Source: Rhodocollybia butyracea (Eukaryota; Basidiomycota; Agaricomycetes; Agaricales; Omphalotaceae). Taken from it: a stretch of DNA of 64,000 nt. Both the position numbers and the translations under genes were made by a program. The notes beneath the pieces are model-generated. The model ran no database searches. It was not told where the DNA came from and was given only the letters and a program-made list of their open reading frames with translations. Positions 1 to 13,037 of the stretch are shown piece after piece; within the stretch, counting starts at the first letter, position 1; each line of letters begins with the position of its first letter. The DNA lies in NCBI GenBank assembly GCA_015501585.1, contig JADNRY010000003.1, positions 310,001 to 374,000 on the forward strand, written 5' to 3'.

Positions 1-3000
1 GATAGAAACCTACCAAGAGTAAGTAATAAGAGATGCATCAAACCATCGTGTAATTGAATCGGCCCACCATGAAACAGATACGCTGGACTTGGGTACGTCG
101 TACTGAGTTGACCAATACCCGAGAAACCAAGCCTGTAGCGAAAAGTTCAGAGCGTTCAGAGTGGTAATGAAAATTAGGCAAAAAAAGAATATAACGGGGT
201 GGCGGTTAAAACCACTGAAGTAGAGTTTAACTATCAAAAGGCCTAATCAGCGACGAGCAGAGATGAAACCATCTCACTGTACATACGAGCATTCCAGCTG
301 ACATGGCCAATTTCCATTTCCTCAGCTAAAATGAGGCCAATGGCAGATTTGGCGGATTCCCTCTCAGTGATGCATTCTTGTTCGATCGATTCAGAAGGCG
401 AGTCCACATTTTTCTTGTCCTCGAGGGATCGGGAAGCCAGAAGCTTATCATTTTGAATCACATCTTCAACTGATCCTTGCATAATGTCTCCGTTCAGCGC
501 TACATGTACTGCATGTTGAGCCATCGGGGCGGCGAGAGCAATATTGTGTGTCTGCGTATCAATATCAGTGGGACGCGAGTTTCAAGCTTTATGAGCCTAC
601 AACAAGAAGAACAGTCCGCCCTTGGATTAACTGCCCCTTCAAACACTTCTCTACCACCCATTTTGCGGTATGCACGTCCAAAGCAGATAATGGGTCATCC
701 AGTAGAACGATCTGCGCAGAAGAGTATACAGCACGAGCTAGGGTTACACGAGCCTTAGAGTACAATATTGGGCGTAAATATGTTTGAAACCATCGGGATT
801 GAAAAGTACCACCTTTTGACCACCGCTACACAAATGAAGATTAGTTGCTTTCAAGACAGTGAAGTGGACTTACCTCAGAGTAAGACCTTTTTCGCCCACT
901 TCAGTCATATCTCCAGCGTCGAATAGACTAAGATCTTTAAGAAGCGCACACTGGTAGAGCACTGCAAAAAAGGCATTGTAAGCTCCTAATCAGGTAAAGT
1001 TGGAGCACGTGATGCGGATATAAATCGCTTTGGCACTCCCAAAATAAGAAATAACCTGTGTTATAACGCTCCTCATTGTAATCTGATCCAAATAGAATGT
1101 TGTTCTGTCATAACCGGTGAGTATGCTGCTCATGTGAGTATTTGCTGAATGCACCTTGATTGTATCGTTCTGAATCCAAGATTCTTGAGCAGCATATGAT
1201 ACACCATGTTCTCGTGGTAGATTATAGTATCCACCTGACTTTTTGGGCGAATAGCACATCTCTCCCAGAAGAGCCAGAAGAAGAGAAGTCTTTCCTGAGA
1301 GATTATCTATGTGAGTGTGGTTTCTGACAAGTAAACTGTTTACGCACCACTGCCAGTAGGGCCCAGTATCAGATTGATGCAGTCCTGGCGGAATGAAAAG
1401 GTTCCTTCGAAAATCAGCTGGAAATCGCGTTCATTTGACCATCTGAATTCAGCATCCCGAAAGCCAATCAGAGAATGATCCGAGAGGTTTGGCTCAGACT
1501 GCAGCAGGATAAATCGATCCAACATTTCCGTCTGTGATTTCAATTATTTAGTGGGAAAAGAGGGTTAACTGCTCTACCTTTCGCAAAAACTCATCAAGCC
1601 TATCCAGCGCCACTTTCCCTGTACAAGTATTTTCATTCTGAAGCAGATTATCTTGAACGATGGCAAACCTTGTACGAGTGTAGGTATATTGATAACGATG
1701 ACCCTCACCCTGGTACGAATCATCTCGAAAACAGCCAATGAAGAGAAAACAGTAGATGCTTCGAAGAAAGTATTAGTTTACATGTATACAAGGGAGAAAG
1801 CGGCAATATACCAGTCAATTCCTTCTTCATAACCGCCGTCTGAGGGACATGAGTTAGCGCAGGATATTGCGAAGCAAATTACACATGCATAAATTCCGTA
1901 GGACACTACTATAGTGAACATCGATATCAAGAGACTAGGATTACGATCAGCTGAAAAGTCATTACATTATATAAAGGAATGTCCACTTGCTTCGCATGTG
2001 AGTTCAGCAATTCGTACAGTTTACTCTTCTTTATGAGTGCCAGCTCCTCGCCACGTTTAGAGGTGATTTGAGATTGTAAACGTATCTCCCAACCAAATAG
2101 CTTTGCCATACGTATGACACCGAGCGCTGTGATGCATGAAATTCAAGTTGAGGACATAGGAAGACTAAAATAGAATGGACCTTCTGTTACGCTTTGGACT
2201 CGTGCGTCGGTCTGCAAGTACGCTGTAAGAACTTTCGATGAAAAAAAAAGCCAGAAATATACTTTTTGCTTCTTAACAAATTGTATTTTTTGTAGAAGCT
2301 TCGTCATGTATCCAGGCACCGGGGCACAAAGCTTGAAATGTTGTTAGGCGCGAAACGGCTCCAAGACATTCGCTTACAAGCATAAATGCAAATCCTATGA
2401 AAGCGCTGTCAAGTATTATCAATGGATGTATAACCAGAATAATGACAGTGAGTTACCTCCATCCAAGAATGTCAAACAAAAACCACAGAGATAATGCGAG
2501 TTCAAACGGAAAGCATAGAAACACAATCCAAAGCTCTGACAGGATTGCTACCTCCGACGCGTCAGATGCAGCAAGGTTGTTAAGCTTGCCCATAAAATTG
2601 TTTCCTTTGCTGTCTGACGAGCTGCCACTGTCTATCCGAATTCGCAAGGAATGTCGTAGAAGAACTTGATTTAGGACTCCATTGATATGTACATGGTTTC
2701 GAGACTATGATAAGTAGATGAGTGATATGCGCGGTCTCTGACAAGGGCTACTAACGGAGATATAGGTGTACAACTGAGAGAAGACGGCCTTCAAGAAAGG
2801 CCCGAAAAATAGCCAAGAAACCCTAGTGAAAAAAGTCGATCTGAGCTCTGGTAATTAGAAGAGATTGACGCACCACACCCATGGACGAATAGTAGCTCCT
2901 TCTCCGTTATGTTCGAGATAGCTGATACGAGAGAGCTCAGAGGCAATTTCAGCAGTACGTTGAACGCTCACCTCAGAACTTGCTTGATGCCAATCGGCGC

Positions 3001-4159
3001 GACAAACGATAGCGCGGTCTGATAAGTAAATAGTCATCATTAGAATAGGCACGGTAGGCAGCTTGGACTTTGTGTACTTGTAAGAGTTGTAAACCGATCA
3101 ACATGAAGACACGCGTCCCTAGGTAAAATGCGTTCGTAACTTCGACGACAACCAGAACTTCAAGCTTACTGAAGGCTCTGAAAAGGCCCCAAAAAAGATA
3201 TGGCGGGCTGAAGGTAGGAGGATCGAGTATGGACAAGATACCTGGCATTAAAATACCACTATGATCAGCTTCTGCAAGCGGAGGTACATCTTCCACTTTT
3301 AGACGCGTAGGTGTCCTATATAGGTTGAAAATGAAGGAATCCAAGTAGCTATGCGAAAGTAGAGATAATATCGAGGCTGTTTCCTCTGGATTAACTTTGG
3401 CCTCTAGGTGCTGAAGAAATGTCATTATAAGTTCAAGCATGGCATCAAGTCGAACCGTTACCGAACTTACGTTGATAGCAGGAGGGTACGCTTGCCGCGG
3501 AGTTGTGAGAGGGATTACAATTCCAGCTACCGCTAGACTTGTGATTTTAAACCACAGCATATGTCCTTCACCTGAATCCAAGACATTGCCGTGAACTTTG
3601 GCAAGCGGCCAGAGGTCCCGAACTGCATAAACACCAAAGAACGCCAGCAAAAGGACATTCAAGTGACGGTTGGTGATATTTGCCAATCTAGAGGAAGATA
3701 ATACGGATATTATGGAGAGACTTAATGCGTAGAGCTTCAATACATCAGGAAGATCATTTTCAACCTGAAAATGCAGTAACTTACAACGCTAGCGGAAGTT
3801 GTAATCTGTTGAATCACTGTCAAGGAATTCCTTGTGAAAGATACGAAGGTCAAAGCCACGAATACGAAACAAGCAATAACGCGGAGGATACGGTATTTGA
3901 AGACTGGACTGGATTGTATGGGGGCATACGATTTTGAGCCAATTTCTTCATGCCGTGTCCACGCCTTGTAATACCAAGCAGTTTCTAAGGCAAGACCAGC
4001 CACCGATATTGCTCCCGTGCCACCGATAAACCAAACAACTCTGGGACCGACGATCGTTCAGCTAGATATCTAGAGGAGAAAGAGACTTACTCTGACAACG
4101 CGAACATAACGGGGGTCGAATGCAAGTCGAAGTTCAAGTACAATGGCTGTATATATCAT
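1..4159 (-). CDS. ABCC (MRP)-type ABC transporter, 3' end outside the window
   Basis: Multi-exon gene read leftwards. The predicted start is the ATG at 4159, with a short first exon ending near 4092. The N-terminal part (about 2970-4000) is hydrophobic and fits the first membrane domain. The first nucleotide-binding domain lies at about 1540-600. Its Walker A, GPTGSGKTS, is assembled across an intron near 1300-1360. It is followed by a Q-loop stretch (AAQESWIQND) near 1170, the signature SGGQK near 820, and the Walker B/D-loop VLLDDPLSALDVHTA at about 735-670. After a polar linker (about 520-250) a second membrane domain begins and leaves the window, so the second NBD is not seen. Family members export conjugates and drugs across the plasma or vacuolar membrane using ATP. 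The substrate cannot be inferred. Exon boundaries are approximate. Confidence 0.9.
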
Positions 4160-4292
4160 GGCATCAGAATCTAAGCAACAGCTTGCCGATTTTTATGAAC
4201 GGTAAGGGCAGACCGCAGGTCTTCGTATGGTGGCAGATTACATGCTATATTATGCAGTACTAAAACCCATGACCGTGTCCCTACATATCCTT

Positions 4293-6520
4293 CTAACCCA
4301 GACGAACACTCTTGACAACCTTCGATATGCCCGACTTTTCTCCCTCGTAGTGACCACCAGTGCTACTGACACCACCTTTGTAAACCGCCTTCTGTGAAGC
4401 GACCTTTCTCTGCGCTTTGGCAAATCTGATTTTCTTCTTCACACGAGGGTTTCGAACGCTCTTTGGTCTATGAGGTGTCAGACCTTTGTTCGCAAGAATT
4501 GCGCGAGTCAGTGATCGGGGTCCAGTGGCCGTTTCTTCCTCAACATGACTACTTGAGAAGCAATCAGCTGAATACCATGATAACAATAATAGAACAACGT
4601 GCCGTTCTTGCTCTCTCGCAGCTTCGTATTCCGCCTTCTTCTTATCTTTCTTATCCTTGGTCTGTTTCTTGATTAATTGGTAATAACCATCCGCACCCTC
4701 CATCTCCTGCTCGCCATCGCCATCGCCATCTGGTCTAGGTTGTGGCTCGGTATCATCAAGATCCGCACCACCCTGGGTCCGCCCACGCGCTTTCGCCTCT
4801 CGAGCAAGTCGTTCTTCTTTCTCTTTCTTTCGCTCGCGGTAGGGTATATCATCATCTCCTCCAAGTGTGTTAGACCGAGCATTGCTACGCCTCGCACTGG
4901 CACCTTCGATACGAGAGGTATGGAATCGAAGGGTTTTCCTACGTGCACTTTTATCGGTGGCATCTGCGTGCTGGAGAGAGGTCGCTTCTCCGAACGCGTC
5001 CGTAGATACAGATGCGGGGCCCGAAGACAACGATTTCGAAGATATAAATTCTGGTTCGACAAGATCGAAGACTGGCACAACGGCTTTGCCAGATACATCT
5101 GTTTTACGTTTCTTCTTGGGTGGGGCGGTAGGAGTGGGTTCTGTGGATCTAATGATATCGCGTTTGGGCAGAGTAACACGAGCATCAGCCAAAATATCTT
5201 GGAGCTCGTCAGAGTCCACATCATCGGCTTCGTCGTTGTCCCCTTCCTCATCCCAGAGTTCTGTCGCATCTCGCATCATTTCGTCCTCATCCAAACTTCC
5301 GTCATCAAGACCTGCTGCTCCGTATTCCTCATCCAATGCGTCGTCTTCCTCATCGTTAGTGGCTGCGAAATCCAAATCCTCGAGGGTGATGAGAGATTGC
5401 TTCAATTTCAATAACCGCTGCATGATGGGATGCGACCTCAATAGTTCAGGCTTTTGAGCATACTTTTGTGAAGCTCGGAGATGCAAATAGTAGGCAAGGG
5501 TTGTAGTGTAAGTCAATAGCGTTTCTGCATTTGAAGACATGAGCAAGACTTTGGTAACATCGTTGCACACGCACGATAATGTAAATGCATCATTCCTAAC
5601 GCAAAAGCTCTTTCCGAACTTTCTTCAGCTTCGAGCCTAAGAAAAAGTGTGAGTTGGGAATGAGATTAGCGAACATTCGCTTACTGTTCTAGTTTTTGTT
5701 TTATCTTTACGAGACTCTGCGCAGAGTCTGTCCAATCTCCAGCTAGAGCTAAGCTCTCCGGATCTGTCTTCTGAAGGTGACCAAGTATCGAAGTTTTGTC
5801 CTGGAGCATGGGCCGCACGACAGGATGAACATCCAGAATACTAGAAAAGATCAATACGAAATTGGACTTTTCTGAGCGAGCATACGTACTCGGAACTAGT
5901 TGTGTCCGTCGTCAGCTCGATAGGATCTTCGAGGCCAAAGTCATCGTCGTTCATATTTTCTCTCGACTTTGCCTGGAGTCGTTTAGCTTCCTGTATCTCA
6001 AGCTGGAGAGCTTCTTCGTCGTCCGAGTCTATCTGAGCAGCATTGGATGAATAGTAGGCTGATTTCCCTCCCCAGGTTTCTTCCTCCTCCTCCTCCTCGC
6101 CATCGCTGTCAGACAGCTTTCCTTTTTCTTTTCCCTTTCTTTTACCGTCGAATTTCCGCGTCTCTTTCTGAGGTTTAGAGTCTACTGCGACAGATTCGGA
6201 GTCTTGATCATGGTCGTCTTCATCGTCTTCATGGTCTTCGTCATTCTCCGCGTCCAACATCTGCAACGCAAAAACTTCATCGTCCTCTATATCCCTATCA
6301 CCCTCGTCGCTGCCTTCTTCAAGCAAGATCTGATCCCTGGAGTCATGGACTAGAAGACTGTAAGCAAAGAATATGGTTTGAACGGGGAAAAAATACATTG
6401 GTCTTCTTCATCTCGAGGAATATCAGACCTTTTGCTCCATTTGTTGAGCGTGGCATCTGAACGGCCCAGTTTACGAGGTTTACTGGGATTTTTGGATTTC
6501 TTTGACGGCCTCCGAGGCAT
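4293..6520 (-). CDS. UTP3: Utp3/Sas10 family small-subunit processome protein
   Basis: Nucleolar protein of the U3 snoRNP/SSU processome, needed for early 18S rRNA processing. The start ATG at 6520 opens a basic N-terminus (MPRRPSKKSKNPSKPRK), followed by long acidic Asp/Glu runs. A Sas10/Utp3/C1D-like helical segment lies in the middle (around SSNAETLLTYTTTLAYYLHL, near 5530). The C-terminus is the typical Sas10 C-terminal domain: NKGLTPHRPKSVRNPRVKKK, then a Tyr/Gly segment and the ending SGISKVVKSVRLG before TAG at 4293. Introns are seen near 6345-6400, 5570-5700, 5830-5890 and 4540-4600. Highly charged low-complexity stretches are normal in this family. The next gene to the left ends upstream on the same strand (ABC transporter start at 4159). 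Confidence 0.9.
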
Positions 6521-6876
6521 TTAGGTGAAACGTTGGAACAAAGATGAAAGTTTAGAAGGAAAATCCACTGACCCAATATGGCATCCCAGTTTCCTGAAAC
6601 GGACTTCCGAAAGCCGTACTACTAGTACCTAGTCTATAGTTCATTCATGCAGTTCTATTGCAGCTAAGTAGTACACAATTATCGATACAGCCATGATATA
6701 GTACACCATTACACCATTTTTCTCGATTTCAACCACATCTACGTAGATAATACCTGCCCAGGGTTCTCGCCTGGGCTATACTAGAAGAGAGAAACACTCT
6801 AGCTGACACGCTGACATTGGGTATCTATTTCTTGCTAGGTTTCGAGGAGGATCTAGAACCAGGAGTTTAATATATC
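6521..6876. other. intergenic, upstream of Utp3
   Basis: 356 bases between the Utp3 start and the stop of the UPF0390 gene. The sequence is A/T-rich with no open frame resembling a known protein. It probably holds the Utp3 promoter and the 3' UTR of the UPF0390 gene. No repeat was noticed. Confidence 0.5.
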
Positions 6877-7199
6877 TTACATGTACGAAAATACTGAAAC
6901 CCACGCTTCAGGTGCAGCGTTCTTCATTATCGTAAGCTTTCCTGCAGAGGCTGCAGTAACCATTTGCTGCTCGATAGACTTGTTAATCTTCGCAGTCAAG
7001 TTCTGTGATAAAACACGATGAGTTCTTGAATGCATGAGAAGGTTTCGGTACAGACTTTGTGCATTGTTGCCTGCTTGACCAGTGCAGCTTTTTTAGGTGG
7101 AATAACACGCTTTCCCTTCTTTGTAGATGATGCTGTCTTTTGAGAATGTCTCTGTGACGGTGCTTTCGATTTGAGACCTTTTGTGGTTCCTTGGGCCAT
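6877..7199 (-). CDS. UPF0390 (DUF2462) small basic protein
   Basis: Small lysine-rich protein of about 80 residues in two exons. Exon 1 starts at ATG 7199 (MAQGTTKGLKSKAPSQRHSQ) and carries the family hallmark of a Lys-rich stretch ending KKGKRVIPPKKAALVKQ. An intron starts after MHK with GTCTGT near 7055. Exon 2 (LTAKINKSIEQQ, then VTAASAGKLTIM) ends at TAA 6877-6879. The pattern MAQG...KKGxRxIxPKK...INKxIE matches the eukaryotic UPF0390/DUF2462 family (human homologue LLP/LYAR-like 10-kDa basic proteins), whose biochemical role is poorly defined and probably nucleolar. It is transcribed divergently from NDUFA9 with only 61 bases between the start codons. Confidence 0.8.
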
Positions 7200-7260
7200 G
7201 GTGGAAAAGAAAGTCACGTCGGTCCGAGTCACAGTCACGATATTTCCTACTTTTACCGCC
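7200..7260. promoter_or_regulatory. compact divergent promoter between UPF0390 and NDUFA9
   Basis: Only 61 bases separate the two divergent start codons, so the 5' UTRs must be very short or overlap. GTCAC occurs three times (GTCACGTC, GTCACAG, GTCACGA), which may be a shared factor site. This is inference from spacing and repetition only. Confidence 0.35.
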
Positions 7261-8754
7261 ATGATGGGGAGCATGTCGGCCCCATCCAGTCTTTTGCGTA
7301 TACAGCGTGCTGTTAACCACCAGGGAAAGGTTGGAATTGGCGCTTCCTATTATTACTTTTGCTTACAATTTTGCAGCGGGCTTACCATGATCTTGTAACC
7401 CTACCTACCAAGAAGCCCATCGTCGCTCAAGGACCTCCTGGCTACAGTGCAGTCAGTGGACACGTTGTGACTGTATTTGGATGCACTGGGTTCCTTGGAA
7501 GATATCTTGTGTCCAAGCTTGGTATGCTCAAAATTCTGTGAGGTATCCGAAATTGATATAACCGTGCTAAAGCACGAATGGGCACTCAGGTCATCATACC
7601 TTACCGTGACGAGGATGAAAAGAGACACCTGAAACCTATGGGCGACCTTGGCCAAATTGTTGCGATGGTGCGTAAACACAGCATTCGCGAAATCAAACAT
7701 TCAGTTGATATCTTCCGTGTAGGAATGGGATATAAGGAACGAGAACCAGATCGCAGAATGTGTAAGGCACTCTGACATTGTCTTTAACCTTGTTGGTCGT
7801 GATTATGCGACAAAGTGCGTACCATGTGATATGGGTCTCCAAATATGTCCTCATCTTCTCTTGCTTGAATCAGGAATTTTGATTTCGCCTCTGTACATGT
7901 AGACGGGGCCGAAAGAATTGCCAGGGTTACTGCGCAATCTGGAGTGCCGCGTTTCGTTCATGTGTCGCATCTCAATGCCTCTGCCAGCTCTTCGTCTAAA
8001 CTATACCAGACCAAGGCAGAGGGAGAAGAACGTGTGACTGCTGCTTTCGAAGGAGCTACTATCATTCGACCTGGTCCTCTTTATGGGTATGAAGATAAAT
8101 TGCTCAATAATATGGCTAGTGCGTCCTACGTACCTCAGTCCTACTCTGGCTATTTATACTCACCCATTTACAGTTTGGCCTATCTGGTGGAAGCTGAACA
8201 ATGCCAAGACCACTACACGTCCTGTTCATGTAAGTCCGCTTTCACTCGTATGTTCCGGATGCTAAATTAACACACATACACATCAGGTAATGGATGTAGC
8301 ACAAGCACTAGCTAATCTTGTTCATAATCCACAACTGGCCCGGACAATCGCCCTTCCCGGGCCTTCGACTCTCACATACGAATACCTCCTCGACTTGGTG
8401 TCTTCTCTGACCTACCAGCCTCCTTCGCGTGCTCCTGTTCTACCCAAAACAGTGGCATTGGCTGTGGCAAAACTTGCTCAAGCCCCGTGGTGGCCACTCC
8501 TCAGCCCAGATGAAGTTGTCCGCAGGTACATCGACGACGCTGACACCCCAGGTGACTGGGATGCGGTCGGTGTAACTCCTTCAGAAATCGAACAGCATGC
8601 CATTCAATACGTCAGACGCTATCGTTCAGCGGAAAACTTTTCCCGGCCGAATGTTTTTCCTCAGAGACCAATTGTAAGTTGACCCTCGGCCATCCTCGAG
8701 CGGTGCTAACTGCTTTCACAGCTCACCGAGGAACCATATGGTCTAGGCTTCTAA
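7261..8754 (+). CDS. NADH:ubiquinone oxidoreductase 39/40-kDa subunit (NDUFA9 homologue)
   Basis: Accessory subunit of mitochondrial complex I with an atypical short-chain dehydrogenase fold that binds NADPH. Exon 1 (ATG 7261, with a second in-frame Met at 7273) encodes a short Ser/Arg-containing presequence suited to mitochondrial import. The next exon carries the Rossmann motif [19 protein letters not shown] (about 7470-7525). Further family stretches are [20 protein letters not shown], then [28 protein letters not shown], and [12 protein letters not shown] (near 7950), with [10 protein letters not shown] near 8080. The last exon ends with TEEPYGLGF and TAA at 8752-8754. At least six introns are present. 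Nuclear-encoded complex I genes such as this exist in filamentous fungi but not in baker's yeast. Confidence 0.93.
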
Positions 8755-9021
8755 AGGCTCGACTTGTAGATTCATGTAGAGTTTAGATACCAGCAATAAA
8801 ATTTGTTCGGTATGTCAATTAGTAGTATAATCTTTGCCGGTACCGGTGCACTGGGTAGAAGCTCAGAAAGCCACACCATCAAGTGTGAGGCACTATCTTG
8901 GTACTATATCTTTACATACGACAGAGTGGTGATTGGTGTATGAAATTGACACAAAGTGGAAACGTTCCTGTTCTGTGGGTGTGCAGACGGAAGGTGAAAT
9001 GTCTATTCCTCTGGTAACAAA

Positions 9022-9516
9022 TCAGAAACCCGGAGGCACGAGAGGTTTTGGTGCAGATGATGCGGGTGATGGGTACAAGCCGGAGGACAACATCTAAAAC
9101 GAACGTGAGGTCGGCGAAAAATAAATACATAAGTGCAAAATTCTGACCTGTTGTCCAGCTTGTTGTTCCAAGGCTTCCTTCTCCTGAGCTACTACTTTCG
9201 CTTCATCCTCTAGACTGACAGCCAATGGGAGTCCAACGAGCAGTGCAGAAGTTGTGACAATCCAAACAATGTTTCCAACAACTTTTCCAGTAGTTTTTAG
9301 AAAGCTTCCTGCGGAAGCCAGGTTCGAGGTGATTTTGTGACGAGTTGTAGGTGGTACAATGTCGACCAATGCAGCTAAACGGTCGAAAATGGTCTCGTCG
9401 TCATTGGAAATGTCGGAATCTACGGACGAAAGAGACTCTGAGGACGAAGCGGCCGCAGAAGAGCCAGAGGCGTATGGAGAATTATCCTTTTCGTCGACAA
9501 TTTCAACCTTGACCAT
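9022..9516 (-). CDS. TOM22: Tom22, mitochondrial import receptor subunit
   Basis: Tail-anchored outer-membrane protein that links the TOM receptors to the Tom40 pore. The start is ATG 9516 (MVKVEIVDEKDN). An acidic/Ser-rich cytosolic part (about residues 10-45) is followed by DRLAALVDIVPPTTR and a single membrane helix, NIVWIVTTSALLVGLPLAVS (about residues 82-102). After EALEQQAGQQ an intron of roughly 70 bases (9094-9150 region) is followed by a second exon of 22 codons starting MLSSGLYPSPA and ending PPGF with the stop at 9022-9024. This short Pro/Gly/Ala-rich C-terminal tail is the intermembrane-space segment. Length (about 145 residues) and layout match fungal Tom22. Confidence 0.92.
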
Positions 9517-9730
9517 TGTGAATTGAGTGCAACAAACTGAAAATTTGATTATTGATTACTGAGCTCGGTCCCGGGGGCTCCGGCCACTGCCGCATCGGTC
9601 GGATGTAGATTTCGAGATCGAATATAAAAAAGGCTTTCGTTCGTACTATCATCTCACCAGGTTATCAGGACCACCTTCATTTGTGCCTCTTTCATTATCT
9701 CAACGATCAGAAAATCATTGAAATCAGCCA

Positions 9731-12700
9731 ATGTCCCAGCCAGGTTTACCTTTATTCCAAGCTTTCTATTCAACTTGACTCAAATTCTGCATCTGTTCCA
9801 GCTTTGAACTTGCCCAGTCCCTCGTTACAAAGTCAAATTCACTCACTGGCATTAACGCTGCCTGCTCCTCAAAGCACCAGAAAGCAGAATTCTGCTTGGT
9901 TCGTATTATGGCCGTCATAATCGAAAGACGTGCTGAAATACATAAAAATACAGTGATGCATGTCGGTCGAGAAAGGTAAAATGCCATAGAGTTCCTGGTC
10001 AGGACAAAGTTAGTATCCTTGTTTTCTGTACAGTCTCCGGAAAGTTCTTAATACCTTTTGTTCTCAAGTGTCAGGTAAAAGAACGCTTCGAATCAACCCA
10101 TTCCTATCGTAATTCTTCCTATTTGCCTAGCATTGCCAATCCAAGAACTATCCCTGCACGTTCGTGTCCCCACCACTGCCTTAAAAGTAGTACTTCACAG
10201 TTATACCGTTAGCCATTTCGTTCAACAAGCCACAAGCGAAAAGAAGCGCAATTCGTCGACCACAAGGAGGCCTAAAAATCCTTCTTCGATTTCCAGGTAT
10301 GTTTGCTCCAACCGTAGTTTTAAACATATGACATGTTCATTGATATTATAGTCCCACATCTCCCGTTGGTCCATCATCGTATGTCCTGATTTCATTTCCT
10401 ATGACTGTTTCTTTACAAATTATTATTCAGACCTGTCTCGAATAACAATGGTGTCCACAATATACCACCATATGCCATGCCGCAGGAAACCACGGTTCCC
10501 TTGGTGTTCAAGTATGGGTTTTATCCACCCATTACCGTCAACACCCCCACGCGTGAAGTCCTTTCATATCTATTTGCGCCTCCGGATGATGTACTAAGGT
10601 CCGTACGATCCTCCTCTCTCTGTGGTTTAGATCACAACTAATCGCATAAATCAGTGATCCAAATCTCTTTAATTCGGGTCGGGCAAACCCCTACGCCGCA
10701 TGGGGTGACCAAGCGATGAAGCTTGAAGACGATAGTTTTAAATCCGAGTATGTTTTCTCCTCCCCTTTCCCCATGTGAAAATGCTCGCCAAATCGGTTGG
10801 TTCTTTGACTATAATATCTGATAGAACAATCACAACTCACTACCGTGCCATCTAGCATCTCTCTCACCTTCATTTCCCGATGAACTAACCGTTCCTTTTG
10901 TGTTTTCGGTTTTTTTAGGCTTGCTTTCGACTTGATGGAAATCTACTTTCAAATCGTCCATTCGCGAATTCCTCTGCTCAATCCCGCGCAGTTTCGTAAT
11001 CGTCTCAAGGCGTCACTGTCCTCAGATCCTGGTTTGGAAAAGCCCCTTCATCCTGCTTTGGTAGCGACGGTCATTGCTTGGGGCACGAAATTTTCAGAGC
11101 ATTCTCTACTCATCGCTGATCGATTAACACACAATGGACAAAGTCTTATATCGAAAACCATGATAAATCGAACGAGAGATCTTGCAGAGGCACTCAAAGT
11201 TCACCGTATTCCCAACCAAGATCACGTCGTCATTGGTTTGCTTGTTGAGACACTTCAAAGCCGTAAGCTCAGGGTTGATTCTGTCTCTCGGGCCATTTAC
11301 TCAATCCTTTTGACAGAAAATCCCAACGATCCAGACGGTACTATTTTTAACATCTCATTGAAGTTATAATATTTACTGCGTTCGTTCGTTCTGCTAGCAT
11401 TCCATGGATTCTGGCTTACCGCGGCGACTCGTCATCTACTGGATTTACAGGTCACATCCTTATTTATCGTTGTTTCATGTGGCTAACTGCATCTACTCTT
11501 CTGGAATCGTCTAGATCAACCATAAATCCGTTGCGGCGCAGATTCCTGACGCCGAGACGCGAGGAACTCTTATTTTTGCTTGGTGGATGGCGTGCATCTG
11601 TGATGCTTTTAGTGCACTTTATTATAGGTAAGGATGATAATCACACTTAAGGAACTCTATCGATTAAAAACATGCTAGGCGCAAACCTGTCCTTGATGAT
11701 TCAGACTATGATATCGACTTTTACACCGCGGACCCTATAACTTCGGATGGCGCTCCCTCTCCCCGTGAGCAACTAGAGGTGCGCCACATATCTTAATCGA
11801 TTCTCAATCTAACTGTCTCTGGGTATCGTTCAATTTTCATCAACCTCGCAAACTCTCCTGGTCACCCGGACATCCATAATGTTGATGAACTCTTTGCATC
11901 TCACCAGTTTCTAGTAAGGATGGAATTTTCCGAGCTTATAACGTTTGTGTTTGAACGTAAACCATGACAGGGATATTACCGAGCAGCTCACTCATTGGCA
12001 AGAACTGCAAGGCACATGTGCAGGCAGCTTTGGCGACCGATTACGGACACGGACGGGATACCTTTCGAAACGCTACGGTCATTCGCATCGGCGCTTCGTA
12101 TCTGGCGAGAGAAGTATCTCGCTCGTGTGGGTGTGCCCAAAACCTACCATGAAGGCTGGGACTTTGTCACAGTATGTCTCCCACTTTCATTTCCGAGTGG
12201 AGAAGTTATAATTGGGATGTAGACCGTTTCATGCTTTGCTAGCGACGCCCAATACCACGTCATGTGGATTGTGCTGTTCAATGCATTGGATGACTTTGGT
12301 GTTAAGGAAATTAACGAGAATGATCGAAGCGGCACCCCCCCTGAAAATGTCAAAAACCGTGCGTACATTGAAGAAGCTATGCGAAGAGTGGGAGAAGAGG
12401 CCGTTAATTGTGCGCTTCGCATCACGGCTTTGGTGAGTAGTCATTGTCATTTGTGTATATTTTGTGCTTAAATATGTTCCTCCAGACTTCGGTTTTAACA
12501 CATAACGAATATCTAGTATGTCCAATGACGGTTAGAGAATACTATAGCTTATATTTCTTCATTACAGAAACTTGACCCTGCTGTCATGGAGTATCATATC
12601 ATAGCCGCAGGACATCTTTTAGCGCGTTTAGGTAGACAGGAAGCGATGACATGTGTTATTGGGCTTGAGCAGTACAGCCGTTCATACGAAGAGGCTGGAG

Positions 12701-13037
12701 ATCATGCACAAGAAATTCGAAGGACCTACGAGCAAGTAAATAGCTCGGGTGTTGCTGGAGACCAGTCTATGAACCACATGGCAGGGCTAATCAAGCAGAT
12801 ACCAGCATTTCCCTCAGTCACTTCGGAGCCGGAGCACCCTACCAATGAACCGATGTCACCTTCGATGTTGAGTTCGTTCGCTGGGATGCTGAATATGGAT
12901 GGTCCTGGGAGTCTGATGGATGTAGATGAAGAGACCTTGGTGTCATCTTCTGTAAAGAGCGGGGTGGGTGTCACTCCAAGGTTTGAAGGAAACTTACTGA
13001 CTGCTTGTTACAGCAATCATCACCAACCTTTCAGTAA
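9731..13037 (+). CDS. Zn2Cys6 fungal-specific transcription factor
   Basis: Many-exon gene. Proposed start: ATG 9731 (MSQP), spliced to the exon encoding ALNLPSPSLQ at about 9803. The zinc cluster is built from several small exons: CDACRSRKVKC (9898 joined to 9957-9988), then CQ (10069-10074) and HCQSKNYPC (10131-10157). The result is C-x2-C-x6-C-x8-C-x2-C-x6-C, the binuclear cluster pattern. A basic Ser/Thr linker follows, then the Fungal_trans middle homology region at about 10920-12600, including FDLMEIYFQIVHSRIPLLNP and FAWWMACICDAF. The last exon probably ends QSSPTF-Q with TAA at 13035-13037 after a 50-base intron; without that splice the frame would end at 13044. It is a nuclear DNA-binding regulator with unknown targets. 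Divergent from Tom22 with 214 bases between starts. Confidence 0.85.

Noticed and set aside
4677..5457. Long plus-strand frames antisense to Utp3
   Set aside because: Produced by codon bias of the acidic/basic low-complexity exons on the other strand; no domain content.
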